DNA of 64,000 nt from Drosophila persimilis (GCF_003286085.1 NW_020825289.1:868001-932000), one strand, 5' to 3'; counted from the first letter of the stretch, positions 42,778-53,949 are shown. Numbers and translations are program-made. The notes: generated from the sequence alone by a model not told the origin.

Positions 42778-44033
42778 GCACCACTGAAATGGCCGTTTTC
42801 CCCGCAGTTCCGGCAGGCTCGTTGTACATCGATCGCTTGCTCTTGCTCCTGGCCGATTCCTCGGTTGGCGATCTCGGTTTTCCCGGGTGTCTCGTGTGTG
42901 TTGCCTCGTTGTGGGTTGGTTCCATTGCCGATATAGGCGGCTCGATGGTTCTGCGTGGTCCCGATGCTACGGAGTGCGTCTCGGTCCCGCGCGGTTTCGT
43001 AGGCCGAGACGAGCTGGGTCAATTCTGTGAGTGATCGGAAATCTTGTCTGCGCGTGTACATTTGATACTCCGGACGGAGATTTTCGTAGATCCGCTCGAG
43101 TTCCTGTTCCCGAGTATACTGGGCTCGCTTCATCATCAGACGCAACTCGATAAGGTAATCCCGGAAGGATTCCTTGGGCTTCTGTTCCCGACTTCGTATG
43201 GTGACTTCTAGCCGCTGGAAGTATCTGGGGGGCAGGAAGAATTCTAGGAATTCTTTCCGAAAGTCTGTCCAATTCTGTCCCTGCATCTGAAAAGTTCGGA
43301 ACCATCCTTCGGCCTTACCTGTAAGGAGACCGGAGATGGCTCGCGGCAACTGCTCTGGGCTCCCGCCGTATGATTCCACTCGCTCCTCGAGCCTTTCGAT
43401 GAACGCTAGTGGGTCCGCGTGGCCGTCGAAAGTAAATCCCCATTTCCGGAGTTTGTCCGCCAGTAATGAGTATGAAATCTCACCCCCTCCGGGGCGTGAG
43501 ACCCGATGTCCCTGAGGAAGACGTGGCTGTTCTCCTTCCGTGGTTGTCTGGTGGCTAGGCGTGGCCAGGGGTCCAGTGGTAGTGGGTCCTGGCTCGTGGT
43601 TCTTGCTGGCCGCCTCTGGTCTGATTCCTTGGAGTGGTCCTTGGGCATCTCGTTGTGGTTGCTCGTCCTGAGCGGCCGGCGTCTCGGTTGCTGACTCGCG
43701 GTATCCGTGGGTGGATCCTTGGCTCGTGCTGGGCAGCTCGGGTACGATTAATCGCAGTTTTGGTCCCTCCTTGCTGTCTTCCATCTTCGTCCGGCTCTCT
43801 GGCCCGGGTGACGTGGCTGGACTCCGGTGGTCCCTGGGGCTCGGTATGTTCCCAAAGTGCGTGGCCAATTCGTCCAGCCTTGCTTGCACGGCTTCGGGGT
43901 GCCCTGGGCGTGCGATGAATGTGGTGATCCGGCTCCGTAGGTCCTCTACAGTCCCAGTTTCTCCTAGTCCAAACTCCTTAGCTAGGCTCTGCAGCTCGTC
44001 CTTCCTGCGGGACGCTATCCAGCGGATGTTCAT
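42615..44033 (-). CDS. Gypsy gag, unit 1
   Basis: 472 codons, starts MNIRWIASRRKDELQ. An N-terminal charged region and a Pro/Ser/Thr/Gln-rich stretch (100-175) precede a capsid-like domain (about 190-340: PLAFIERLEERVESYGG, FRKEFLEFFLPPRYF). At about 425 is the CCHC knuckle CRNCGENGHFSGAC, then a degenerate second one (CWECGHRGVRTINC, no His at the usual spot). Structural protein that packages element RNA. Intact in both units. Confidence 0.88.
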   Translation of the reverse strand: MNIRWIASRRKDELQSLAKEFGLGETGTVEDLRSRITTFIARPGHPEAVQARLDELATHFGNIPSPRDHRSPATSPGPESRTKMEDSKEGPKLRLIVPELPSTSQGSTHGYRESATETPAAQDEQPQRDAQGPLQGIRPEAASKNHEPGPTTTGPLATPSHQTTTEGEQPRLPQGHRVSRPGGGEISYSLLADKLRKWGFTFDGHADPLAFIERLEERVESYGGSPEQLPRAISGLLTGKAEGWFRTFQMQGQNWTDFRKEFLEFFLPPRYFQRLEVTIRSREQKPKESFRDYLIELRLMMKRAQYTREQELERIYENLRPEYQMYTRRQDFRSLTELTQLVSAYETARDRDALRSIGTTQNHRAAYIGNGTNPQRGNTHETPGKTEIANRGIGQEQEQAIDVQRACRNCGENGHFSGACTNRQKLFCWECGHRGVRTINCCRKPASGNGSGLRPTGTWTEARTQEQEKPTH

Positions 44034-45253
44034 CCTGATCCTGGTAGACTAATCGTGGCACCGGTGCGAGTCCTTATCAGCACGGTCTGGTGATCCTATA
44101 CTAGGATACACGGCACTGGGGTGAGGGATCCTGTTCGAAGGACACGCGGCACGGTACTAGATCGGTGATCCTGTACTAGGATACACAGCACTGGGTTGGA
44201 TGATCCTGTCGAAGGATACGTGGCGCGGTACAGGGAAAGGTTCTGTCTGACTGCGCGGTGGTAACTGTGTGACTGCCCGGTAACAACTGTCTCGACCGGT
44301 GTTCCTGCTCCGCCTTATATTGGCCGCGGCCATGGCTTCGTGGCCGAGGGCTCCTCTGCCATGTAGCTGCTCCTCTGCGTTCGCCGGCTGTCCCTCGCTG
44401 CTCCGTTGTTCTACCGCTGCTTCGCTGCTTGGCTGCTCGGTCACTCTCTCGCTGCTCTGTCACTGCTTGGCTGCTCTGTCACTGTCTCGCTGCTCTGTCA
44501 CTGCCTAGCTGCTCTGTCACTGTCTCGCTGCTCTGTCACTGCCTGGCTGCTCGGTCACTGTCTCGCTGCTCTGTCGCTGCTGCTCTTCCGCTCTGCCGCT
44601 GCCTCGCTGCTCTGTCGCTGCTGCTTCTCTGCTCTGCCGCTGCCTCGCTGCTCTGTCGCTGCTGCTTCTCTGCTCTACCGCTGCCTCGTTGCTCTGTCGC
44701 TGCTGCTTTGTTGCTCTGCCGCTGCTCTGTCGCTGCTGCTTTGCTTCTCTGCCGCTACTGCTGCTTGGCTACTCTGTCGCTGGTGCCGCTTTGTCGCCGT
44801 CGCGTGCCAAAGTTTTAGGCGCCGTCCGCTGCCATTTTCTCCCGGCACGCGGTGCTGTGTCTTCGGCGTCTCTTTCTGTCTCGTCGGTGGCTGGCTGCGT
44901 GGTTTTTTTTTTCGCGTGGTTTTCGCCGGCGCGTCTGGGACACGTGCCGGCGGCTGTTGCTAGGGGGGTATTAGAGAAACCAGCCTCAGCTGTACATAAG
45001 TCGAGGGATCAAAGATTGGTGCTGGCTATTCGCCGGGACTCTGATTTTGGGGCTGCTAATCACTGATTTGAAGTTTTCCTTTCCTTTCTCCTGCTGCTTT
45101 TCCTGATCCGTGGGTCCTAAGCATCGTTTGCTGTTTTGCTTTTGTGGGTCTTGCCTTTTAATTGTGGGCTGCTGCTTGGTTCCCTTTTCACTTTTTCACT
45201 TGTTCCCTATGCTCACCGACTCTCCCCTCGTGAGTCCCTGCTCGGGTGCCATC
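44034..45253 (-). other. Gypsy leader, unit 1
   Basis: About 1.2 kb between the 5' LTR and gag. Contains imperfect GCTGCTCTGTCACTGCCTC-type repeats at about 44400-44790, roughly two ACTAGGATACAC units at 44090-44230, and a primer-binding site at 45234-45251 (TGGCACCCGAGCAGGGAC on minus). Plus-strand frames here are repeat artefacts. Confidence 0.75.
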
Positions 45254-46651
45254 TGTAAGGAAGTTCTCAGGCCGAGGTACAGCTTCTCAGTCTGTCCAGG
45301 GCCCGGTCCTTCCCCACAGCAAAATTTGTTGTGTGAGGACCTAAGGGGAGAGCCGCTCGTGGCGAAAGCGCGCCCGTGGGGTGGATCGTGGGACGGTCGG
45401 GCCTGGCCCGGCCACGAGGCGTGGGTGAAGCCGTGCTTGGGAGCTGCAGAGACGTGCGTTGGGGGTGGGAGTGGTGTGGGTGTGGCGGGAGAAGAGGTTT
45501 GGATCAGGGATCGGAAGGGTATGGGAGAGGGGAGCCCAGCTTAGCAGATGCCGCATGATCCACGACTCACATCTGCGTCGCCAGGTCCCCAGGGCGAGGG
45601 TGTAGGAGAGGGAACCCAGCTTTGCGAATGCCGCGTGAATCCACGACTCACATCCAGCATCGCCGGGTCCCCAGGGGAGAAAGGTATAGGAGAGGGAAAA
45701 CCTAGCTTGGTGAATGCCGCATGATCCACGACTCACATCCACTTCGCCGGGTCCCCAGGGGGAAAAGGTACAGGAGAGGAAAAAGCCGGCTTGGTGAATG
45801 CCGCATGATCCACGACTCACATCCACTTCGCCGGGCCTCCCGGGAAAAGGGAAGAGAGGGGGAGGGGGAGTGAGTGACTCCTACGGGCGAATGCTCTGAG
45901 ACAGGTGGGTTGAGGTTGGTGTCTTTATTGTTTTCGGATCATTTCCCTACTTAAAATCCCGCGCCTGCAGCGGGGAAATAAACGCCAAAAAAATTATATT
46001 AAACAACATGTGGGCATAGATATGTAAAACAACTGCGGGAATGTTCTGCTTATACCTGCCTACTGCACCGATCTGTTCCCCCCCAGAGCTCACATACGTG
46101 AGGTGGCTCACCCTTGTTTCCCTCCTTTGGGGTCCTGGTATCCCGCGGCGGGTCCTCGTCACTTCGGCTTGTCTTGTACACGGCGTGGTCACAGCTTGTT
46201 TTTTTTTACACGGCGCGGTCGCGGCTTATTTTTCACATTTTTTTTTTGGCTTCCGCCGCACAACCGGTCTTGCTCAGCCCTCGGAGATCACTCCCGAGCC
46301 TGGCCCGCGCTGGACCGTGCCAGGCCTCTGCTTTACCTTTTGCAGCTTCTCTGCCGCTTCGTGGCTGCGCAGCTTTCGGCTGTCGGCCTCGGCTGCGTGG
46401 GCGATCGGCTGCGTGTGTGTATTGCCTGCTTCGCCGCGTGGGCGTAAGGCCGATCGGCGGCTTCTCTGCCGCTTCGCTCTCTTTCATCTGCGTATAGCCG
46501 TTCTCTTCTTTGCGTTGGCTGCGTGGGCGTAAGAGCGTATCTCTTTCGTGTTGGTTCTCTTAGTAATAATGAAATTAGATAACAAGCCGTCGGGGCGGTC
46601 CCTTCAGGGGATGGTGTCGTGGTCAGTGTTGTGGAGGCTTATGCCTTCGCA
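45254..46651 (-). repeat. Gypsy LTR, middle, shared by both units
   Basis: 1398 bp. It differs from the left LTR by a 19-bp deletion near 46435 (loss of one GTCGGCTCTTTCCTCGGCT block) and a few substitutions. It is the 5' LTR of unit 1 and the 3' LTR of unit 2. Primer-binding site on one side, polypurine tract on the other. Confidence 0.92.
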
Positions 46652-46659
46652 CTCCCTTC

Positions 46660-47156
46660 CTACTTCGGGGTGGGGCGCGGTGAAATGCGCCCCAAATTTC
46701 CGCTGATGCATACGCGGAAGCGTTGGCCGTCGTGGTGTTCTAGGCTGCGGATCCGGCTGCGCCCGTGACGCGCCACGTTTGCCTGAGCGCTGGCGCCTTC
46801 CAGCAGGCTTTGCGGGATGCGGCGGTCAGGCGTGCTTACGCGCCAGGCGACTGGAGCGATTGGCCATTCCTGCTCCTCCTGCAGCGTGTTTAGCTCGGGC
46901 ATCTCCTCGAACGCTTTGAGCAGTCCGCCCGCCTCTGCCTCTTCCAAGCCCAATGACAGGTCGCTGTCCTCCTTTGGTTGGCTCGCGTGGTGTTGCCCGG
47001 TTCTGCTTGCGGGGTCGGAGAGTGGTGTCTTGCTTGTGGTTGGCTGGTCGTGGACCGTGGTTGCCTTGAGCTGGGCGGCGACGCACCCCTAGGATGCCCC
47101 TCCGTGCCATCCTCTGCCTCTAGAGGCTGTGCGTCGCTCGTCCTTGGGTTGTCCAT
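46660..47156 (-). CDS. Possible extra ORF region after pol, unit 2
   Basis: Same overlapping frames as in unit 1 (46890-47156, 88 codons; 46660-46953, 97 codons). A 21-nt stretch near 46956-46976 absent from unit 1 preserves the frames. No function recognised. Confidence 0.3.
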
Positions 47157-47374
47157 GTCGGATCTGGTGGGGGGAAGAAACCTTGTTTGGTTAGAACCTG
47201 CCCTGTGCTACTGATGTGTCCTGTGCTCTGGGTTTCCCTGATCGGTGCATTTCTAGTTTCTGGCTATTTCTTACTCTAATCCCTTAAGGGGAGTTAAGCT
47301 ATCTTACTGAGTGTGGACGCGGTTTCCCCTTGCGGGGCGAGGACATTACGGCAGCGCACTACCATAAGTGGCCC

Positions 47375-50164
47375 TCATGAACTCGCGGTTTTCCTGGTGC
47401 TGGGGTCGTCGTCATCGTTGTCTTCGTTGTCTTCGCTGGTGAGTGTGTGCTCGTTGTCGTGGTAGGCCTTGAGGTCGGCTAGTCCGGCCGTTCGTCGTTG
47501 TCTTCCCGGATGCTTCTGGAGTCGTGCTATGGTGGGAGAAATAAATTTAATTACTTTGTAAGGCCCCTCATATTTGGGAGCCAGTTTGGCAGCGAAGTTG
47601 TCCGCCGCTTTGGACAGGTGATGTTGGCGTAGCATCACGAGCGTCCCGATCGTGGGTCTCCATTCGCGTCGACGTAGGTTGTAGGTCCTGCTCTGCGTCT
47701 GTGATGCCTGCTGAGTATTTTCCTGTACGATGGCGAAGATTTCCTTGAGTCGCCTGGCCTTGTCGGTTGGGGTCTCTGTCACTTCGCCTAGTCCTGGGGT
47801 CGTCTCTTCGTACAAGGCTCCAGGCAACCGAGGTTCCCGGCCGAGTACGATGAATGCTGGGATGAAGCCTGTGGTGTCCGATGTGCTGCTGTTGATGGCT
47901 AGGCTGAGTTCGGGCAGCAGCTCGTCCCATGTCCGCTGGTCTCCATCGATGTACTGGGCGATCATGGTTTTGATCGTCCTATTGGCTCGTTCCGTGGGGT
48001 TTTGTTGTGGCGTATAGGGCGCCGTATACTCCAGTTCCATGCCTGCTAGTTTGCAGAACTTTCGGAAAGAGCGACTTGTGAATTGGGTCCCGTTTTCGCA
48101 TACGAATTTCCGTGGTGTCCCGAAGCGGCTTAGGATCCGTTCCCGGAAAGCGGTCTCCAGTAGTGCGGTGGTGGCCTTGCGAAGTGGGACCAACTCCACC
48201 CACTTGCTGAAGGCGTCGAAGAACACCAGCAACATAGTATTGCCGTGTTTGGATCGGGGCAATGGTCCAATGAAGTCGGCGCAGACGATGTCCAGTGGTT
48301 CCTGGGCTTGGCGGGTGTGCATCTTCCCTCCTGGTTTGGTTTGACTCACCTTGTACTGCTGGCACTTGGTGCACTGCTGGATATATCGGGCGATATCTCG
48401 GTGCAGTCCGGGCCAGTAGTACCTCTGGGCTATTCGTGTCGCTGTCTTCCTGATTCCGAGGTGTCCTGCTGTCGGATGGTCGTGGCACTCTTTTAGCACG
48501 CGTCGGCGGTGGTCCTTGTGGACACATAGTTTCCATTTGATAGGGTCTTCTTCGCTGGTTCTGCTGCTGGCTCGTTTGTATATTTGGTCGCTCTCGATGA
48601 TGAACTCCGGATGCCCTTCCGGCTGTTCCTGGATCCGCTTGCGGAGCCTCTGCAGCCAGGGGCAGGGGCAAGGGTCCCGGTCTTCGTCCACTCGCTGCAG
48701 GGTTTCTACTGGTTGTCGTGAGAGGGCGTCAGCCACAACGTTCTGGCTTCCTCGGCGGTAGTGGATGTCAAACCGATATTGCTGGAGCTCCAAGGCCCAG
48801 CGGGCGATGCGTCCCGTTGGATTATCGCTGGAGTTCAACCACTTCAAGGCGAGGTGATCCGTGATTACATCGAAGTGGTATCCTTCCAGAAAGCATCGGA
48901 ACTTCCGGATTTCCCAGACAATGGCAAGGCACTCTTTCTCGGTGGCCGAGTAGTTTTCCTCTGCCTTGAGTAGTCGACGGCTTGCGTAGGCGATGACTCT
49001 TTCTGCTCCGTCGATCTGTTGTGTCAATACTGCTCCGAGGCCATACGAACTGGCGTCCGTTTGGAGTACGAATCGCTCGGCGAAGTCGGGGCATGCCAGA
49101 ACTGGTGCTTGCGTGAGTCTTTCCTTGAGAGTCTCGAATGCCTGATGTTGTTCGTCTGTCCACTCCCACTTTTGATCCTTTTTGAGCAGGTTGGTCATGG
49201 GTTGGACCACCGTGGCGAAGTTGGGGACGAAACGTCGGTACCAGGATGCCATCCCGATGCAGCGTCGCAGTTCTTTCAGTGTGGTGGGCGGTGCTAGTTT
49301 CTGGACTGCGCTGACCTTGTCTGGGTCCGTGTGGATGCCTTGTTCGCTGATGGCATGGCCGAGGTAGACTAAACTCTTCCTGAAGAAACTACACTTGTTT
49401 CTGTTCAGTCGGAGGTTCGCCTCTCGCAGCCTCCTGAAAACCTCGCGAAGGTGGTCGATGTGTTCTTCTAGCGTGGCTCCGATGACGATGATATCGTCGA
49501 GATACGCGAACGCGTACGGCTCCATGGTGGGTCCGATGACGCTGTCCAAAGCTCGCTGGAACGTCGCTGGGGCTGAGTGCAGGCCGAAAGGCATGACCTT
49601 CCACTGGAAGAGTCCTCTGCCGGGGACGGTAAATGCTGTTGCCTCTCTGCTGCCCTCGGCCACCGGGATCTGCCAGTATCCGTTTTTGAGGTCCAGCGTG
49701 GAGATGTAGCGAGCGTGGCGAAGTCTCTCGAGAATGTGGTTAATCCGTGGCAGCGGATATGCGTCCGGCACCGAGCGGGCATTTAGCTGGCGATAATCCA
49801 CGCACATTCGCATTTCTCCGGTCTTCTTTCCTACCAAGACGATTGGGGCGCTGTGGGGACTGTGGGATGGCTCGATCCTTCCGTCCCGTAGCAGCTCGTC
49901 CACCTGCGCGTTGATGATCTTCTGCATGGCCGGGTTCTTCGGGAAATAGCGCTGCTTCACGGGCCTGTCGTCTCGCATTGTTATCGTGTGTTCGGCGATG
50001 TGGGAGACTCCAGCTAGTCCGTCGAATTTCGCCAGTTCTTCTTCCAGAAACTTGCCTGCCCACGGCGTGGGGGGGTGGTTCTGGGTCTGGGTCTTGCTGC
50101 CACGGCGATAGGTCCTCCAGTTCCAGAGCGCTAATGGCGGCCAAGATCGCGGTCTCGTAGTCAT
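47375..50164 (-). CDS. Gypsy pol, unit 2: reverse transcriptase, RNase H, integrase
   Basis: 929 codons, nearly identical to unit 1 and uninterrupted. It differs by a handful of substitutions and one codon in RNase H (GAVLTQQ against GAVLFIQQ). It shares the Glu at the second integrase catalytic position (48095-48097) and the seven-base homopolymer frame break (50069-50075). RT catalytic YLDD is intact. Confidence 0.9.
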   Translation of the reverse strand: MTTRPRSWPPLALWNWRTYRRGSKTQTQNHPPTPWAGKFLEEELAKFDGLAGVSHIAEHTITMRDDRPVKQRYFPKNPAMQKIINAQVDELLRDGRIEPSHSPHSAPIVLVGKKTGEMRMCVDYRQLNARSVPDAYPLPRINHILERLRHARYISTLDLKNGYWQIPVAEGSREATAFTVPGRGLFQWKVMPFGLHSAPATFQRALDSVIGPTMEPYAFAYLDDIIVIGATLEEHIDHLREVFRRLREANLRLNRNKCSFFRKSLVYLGHAISEQGIHTDPDKVSAVQKLAPPTTLKELRRCIGMASWYRRFVPNFATVVQPMTNLLKKDQKWEWTDEQHQAFETLKERLTQAPVLACPDFAERFVLQTDASSYGLGAVLTQQIDGAERVIAYASRRLLKAEENYSATEKECLAIVWEIRKFRCFLEGYHFDVITDHLALKWLNSSDNPTGRIARWALELQQYRFDIHYRRGSQNVVADALSRQPVETLQRVDEDRDPCPCPWLQRLRKRIQEQPEGHPEFIIESDQIYKRASSRTSEEDPIKWKLCVHKDHRRRVLKECHDHPTAGHLGIRKTATRIAQRYYWPGLHRDIARYIQQCTKCQQYKVSQTKPGGKMHTRQAQEPLDIVCADFIGPLPRSKHGNTMLLVFFDAFSKWVELVPLRKATTALLETAFRERILSRFGTPRKFVCENGTQFTSRSFRKFCKLAGMELEYTAPYTPQQNPTERANRTIKTMIAQYIDGDQRTWDELLPELSLAINSSTSDTTGFIPAFIVLGREPRLPGALYEETTPGLGEVTETPTDKARRLKEIFAIVQENTQQASQTQSRTYNLRRREWRPTIGTLVMLRQHHLSKAADNFAAKLAPKYEGPYKVIKFISPTIARLQKHPGRQRRTAGLADLKAYHDNEHTLTSEDNEDNDDDDPSTRKTASS

Positions 50165-51133
50165 CCGAGTCGGCTGGGCGAAACGGGTTGCGTTCCCGAG
50201 CTATCTCGGTGTCGGCTAATGGCTCCAGTTGGTAGTCCGTCGTCGGGGTTTCTGTGATCTCGTCCTGTGGTATCGGGGTTCGTGGCTTGCGTGATGTCTG
50301 TCGTGCTGCTGGATGGTTCGTGGTTGGCTGTGGGGTGTTGGTCTGCGGCTGGTCTCGGATGGCAGTGGAGTCCGCAAACGTGACAGACCGTGGGCGGGGC
50401 TGGGCGGTGCATGATGGTATCGTCCCGGCGGGTTTCTGCTGCAACTTCAGCTGTAGATATGCCCGTCCGCAGTGGATCCTTGCGCGGATGCCACAGAGGA
50501 AGTCGAGCCCCAAGATGAAGTCGTCTAATACCGTGGGGAGTATAAGAAGAGATACCTGTGTTTCTTGCTGATCCAGGCGCACTGTGACTGCTATCGCTTG
50601 GTTCGGGGTCTGGGTCTTGCTGCCACGGCGATAGGTCCTCCAGTTCCAGAGCGCTAATGGCGGCCAAGATCGCGGTCTCGTAGTCATCCGAGTCGGCTGG
50701 GCGAAACGGGTTGCGTTCCCGAGCTATCTGGGTTCGGCTAATGGCTCCAGTTGGTAGTCCGTCGTCGGGGTTTCTGTGATCTCGTCCTGTGGTATCGGGG
50801 TTCGTGGCTTGCGTGATGTCTGTCGTGCTGCTGGATGGTTCGTGGTTGGCTGTGGGGTGTTGGTCTGCGGCTGGTCTCGGATGGCAGTGGAGTCCGCAAA
50901 CGTGACAGACCGTGGGCGGGGCTGGGCGGTGCATGATGGTATCGTCCCGGCGGGTTTCTGCTGCAACTTCAGCTGTAGATATGCCCGTCCGCAGTGGATC
51001 CTTGCGCGGATGCCACAGAGGAAGTCGAGCCCCAAGATGAAGTCGTCTAATACCGTGCGGAGTATAAGAAGAGATACCTGTGTTTCTTGCTGATCCAGGC
51101 GCACTGTGACTGCTATCGCTTGGTTGATCTCCT
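50088..51133 (-). repeat. Direct duplication of about 523 bp in the pol linker, unit 2
   Basis: TGGGTCTTGCTGCCACGG and all that follows recurs with an offset of 523 bp (50088 and 50611). The second block has a 1-bp loss in CTATCTGGGTTCGG. The offset is not a multiple of three. The 93-bp repeat array of unit 1 is deleted in both blocks at GTCGTGCTG. Confidence 0.9.
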
Positions 51134-51473
51134 TCCTGGTTCCATCTGCCAGGCGGATCCTGGTCCTCACCTCTCGCCTGTTCTCGGTCGTCCCAATCTC
51201 CTTCGCCAGCCGCTCAGTGATGAAGGATCGTGTGGCTCCAGTGTCGAGGGTGGCCGCAAATGCTCTCCCATTGATGTCCACCAGGGCAGCGATCCTTCCT
51301 CCGGTCATGCTTAATGGGTGGGTTTCTCCTGTTCCTGGGTGCGCGCCTCCGTCCATGTCCCAGTTGGGCGGAGACCCGACCCGTTTCCCGACGCGGGTTT
51401 CCGGCAGCAGTTGATGGTCCGGACCCCTCGGTGGCCACATTCCCAACAGAACAGCTTCTGTCGGTTTGTGCAC
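50724..51473 (-). pseudogene. Gypsy protease frame, unit 2, cut off by the duplication
   Basis: 249 codons in the frame overlapping the gag end. The protease active site AATLDTGATRSFI is intact. The frame stops in the duplicated linker after a 1-bp loss near 50730, so it no longer connects to RT. Further linker frames lie at 50161-50934 and 49740-50687. Confidence 0.75.
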
Positions 51474-52729
51474 GCACCACTGAAATGGCCGTTTTCCCCG
51501 CAGTTCCGGCAGGCTCGTTGTACATCGATCGCTTGCTCTTGCTCCTGGCCGATTCCTCGGTTGGCGATCTCGGTTTTCCCGGGTGTCTCGTGTGTGTTGC
51601 CTCGTTGTGGGTTGGTTCCATTGCCGATATAGGCGGCTCGATGGTTCTGCGTGGTCCCGATGCTACGGAGTGCGTCTCGGTCCCGCGCGGTTTCGTAGGC
51701 CGAGACGAGCTGGGTCAATTCTGTGAGTGATCGGAAATCTTGTCTGCGCGTGTACATTTGATACTCCGGACGGAGATTTTCGTAGATCCGCTCGAGTTCC
51801 TGTTCCCGAGTATACTGGGCTCGCTGCATCATCAGACGCAACTCGATAAGGTAATCCCGGAAGGATTCCTTGGGCTTCTGTTCCCGACTTCGTATGGTGA
51901 CTTCTAGCCGCTGGAAGTATCTGGGGGGCAGGAAGAATTCTAGGAATTCTTTCCGAAAGTCTGTCCAATTCTGTCCCTGCATCTGAAAAGTTCGGAACCA
52001 TCCTTCGGCCTTACCTGTAAGGAGACCGGAGATGGCTCGCGGCAACTGCTCTGGGCTCCCGCCGTATGATTCCACTCGCTCCTCGAGCCTTTCGATGAAC
52101 GCTAGTGGGTCCGCGTGGCCGTCGAAAGTAAATCCCCATTTCCGGAGTTTGTCCGCCAGTAATGAGTATGAAATCTCACCCCCTCCGGGGCGTGAGACCC
52201 GATGTCCCTGAGGAAGACGTGGCTGTTCTCCTTCCGTGGTTGTCTGGTGGCTAGGCGTGGCCAGGGGTCCAGTGGTAGTGGGTCCTGGCTCGTGGTTCTT
52301 GCTGGCCGCCTCTGGTCTGATTCCTTGGAGTGGTCCTTGGGCATCTCGTTGTGGTTGCTCGTCCTGAGCGGCCGGCGTCTCGGTTGCTGACTCGCGGTAT
52401 CCGTGGGTGGATCCTTGGCTCGTGCTGGGCAGCTCGGGTACGATTAATCGCAGTTTTGGTCCCTCCTTGCTGTCTTCCATCTTCGTCCGGCTCTCTGGCC
52501 CGGGTGACGTGGCTGGACTCCGGTGGTCCCTGGGGCTCGGTATGTTCCCAAAGTGCGTGGCCAATTCGTCCAGCCTTGCTTGCACGGCTTCGGGGTGCCC
52601 TGGGCGTGCGATGAATGTGGTGATCCGGCTCCGTAGGTCCTCTACAGTCCCAGTTTCTCCTAGTCCAAACTCCTTAGCTAGGCTCTGCAGCTCGTCCTTC
52701 CTGCGGGACGCTATCCAGCGGATGTTCAT
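51311..52729 (-). CDS. Gypsy gag, unit 2
   Basis: 472 codons, almost identical to unit 1 (for example Gln instead of Lys in LMMQRAQY). Same capsid-like region, CCHC knuckle and degenerate second knuckle. Confidence 0.88.
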   Translation of the reverse strand: MNIRWIASRRKDELQSLAKEFGLGETGTVEDLRSRITTFIARPGHPEAVQARLDELATHFGNIPSPRDHRSPATSPGPESRTKMEDSKEGPKLRLIVPELPSTSQGSTHGYRESATETPAAQDEQPQRDAQGPLQGIRPEAASKNHEPGPTTTGPLATPSHQTTTEGEQPRLPQGHRVSRPGGGEISYSLLADKLRKWGFTFDGHADPLAFIERLEERVESYGGSPEQLPRAISGLLTGKAEGWFRTFQMQGQNWTDFRKEFLEFFLPPRYFQRLEVTIRSREQKPKESFRDYLIELRLMMQRAQYTREQELERIYENLRPEYQMYTRRQDFRSLTELTQLVSAYETARDRDALRSIGTTQNHRAAYIGNGTNPQRGNTHETPGKTEIANRGIGQEQEQAIDVQRACRNCGENGHFSGACTNRQKLFCWECGHRGVRTINCCRKPASGNGSGLRPTGTWTEARTQEQEKPTH

Positions 52730-53949
52730 CCTGATCCTGGTAGACTAATCGTGGCACCGGTGCGAGTCCTTATCAGCACGGTCTGGTGATCCTATACTAG
52801 GATACACGGCACTGGGGTGAGGGATCCTGTTCGAAGGACACGCGGCACGGTACTAGATCGGTGATCCTGTACTAGGATACACAGCACTGGGTTGGATGAT
52901 CCTGTCGAAGGATACGTGGCGCGGTACAGGGAAAGGTTCTGTCTGACTGCGCGGTGGTAACTGTGTGACTGCCCGGTAACAACTGTCTCGACCGGTGTTC
53001 CTGCTCCGCCTTATATTGGCCGCGGCCATGGCTTCGTGGCCGAGGGCTCCTCTGCCATGTAGCTGCTCCTCTGCGTTCGCCGGCTGTCCCTCGCTGCTCC
53101 GTTGTTCTACCGCTGCTTCGCTGCTTGGCTGCTCGGTCACTGTCTCGCTGCTCTGTCACTGCTTGGCTGCTCTGTCACTGTCTCGCTGCTCTGTCACTGC
53201 CTAGCTGCTCTGTCACTGTCTCGCTGCTCTGTCACTGCCTGGCTGCTCGGTCACTGTCTCGCTGCTCTGTCGCTGCTGCTCTTCCGCTCTGCCGCTGCCT
53301 CGCTGCTCTGTCGCTGCTGCTTCTCTGCTCTGCCGCTGCCTCGCTGCTCTGTCGCTGCTGCTTCTCTGCTCTACCGCTGCCTCGTTGCTCTGTCGCTGCT
53401 GCTTTGTTGCTCTGCCGCTGCTCTGTCGCTGCTGCTTTGCTTCTCTGCCGCTGCTGCTGCTTGGCTACTCTGTCGCTGGTGCCGCTTTGTCGCCGTCGCG
53501 TGCCAAAGTTTTAGGCGCCGTCCGCTGCCATTTTCTCCCGGCACGCGGTGCTGTGTCTTCGGCGTCTCTTTCTGTCTCGTCGGTGGCTGGCTGCGTGGTT
53601 TTTTTTTTCGCGTGGTTTTCGCCGGCGCGTCTGGGACACGTGCCGGCGGCTGTTGCTAGGGGGGTATTAGAGAAACCAGCCTCAGCTGTACATAAGTCGA
53701 GGGATCAAAGATTGGTGCTGGCTATTCGCCGGGACTCTGATTTTGGGGCTGCTAATCACTGATTTGAAGTTTTCCTTTCCTTTCTCCTGCTGCTTTTCCT
53801 GATCCGTGGGTCCTAAGCATCGTTTGCTGTTTTGCTTTTGTGGGTCTTGCCTTTTAATTGTGGGCTGCTGCTTGGTTCCCTTTTCACTTTTTCACTTGTT
53901 CCCTATGCTCACCGACTCTCCCCTCGTGAGTCCCTGCTCGGGTGCCATC
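52730..53949 (-). other. Gypsy leader, unit 2
   Basis: Same organisation as unit 1: ACTAGGATACAC repeats at about 52790-52920, GCTGCTCTGTC repeats at about 53100-53490, and a primer-binding site at 53930-53947. Confidence 0.75.

Noticed and set aside
38715-43034. Many plus-strand frames of 60-145 codons opposite gypsy gag-pol
   Set aside because: Antisense shadows of GC-rich coding sequence. The minus-strand frames hold the recognised domains.
44299-44963. Cys/Leu-rich plus-strand frames (up to 185 codons, also 53102-53659)
   Set aside because: They are translations of the GCTGCTCTGTC tandem array in the gypsy leader, in several frames at once.
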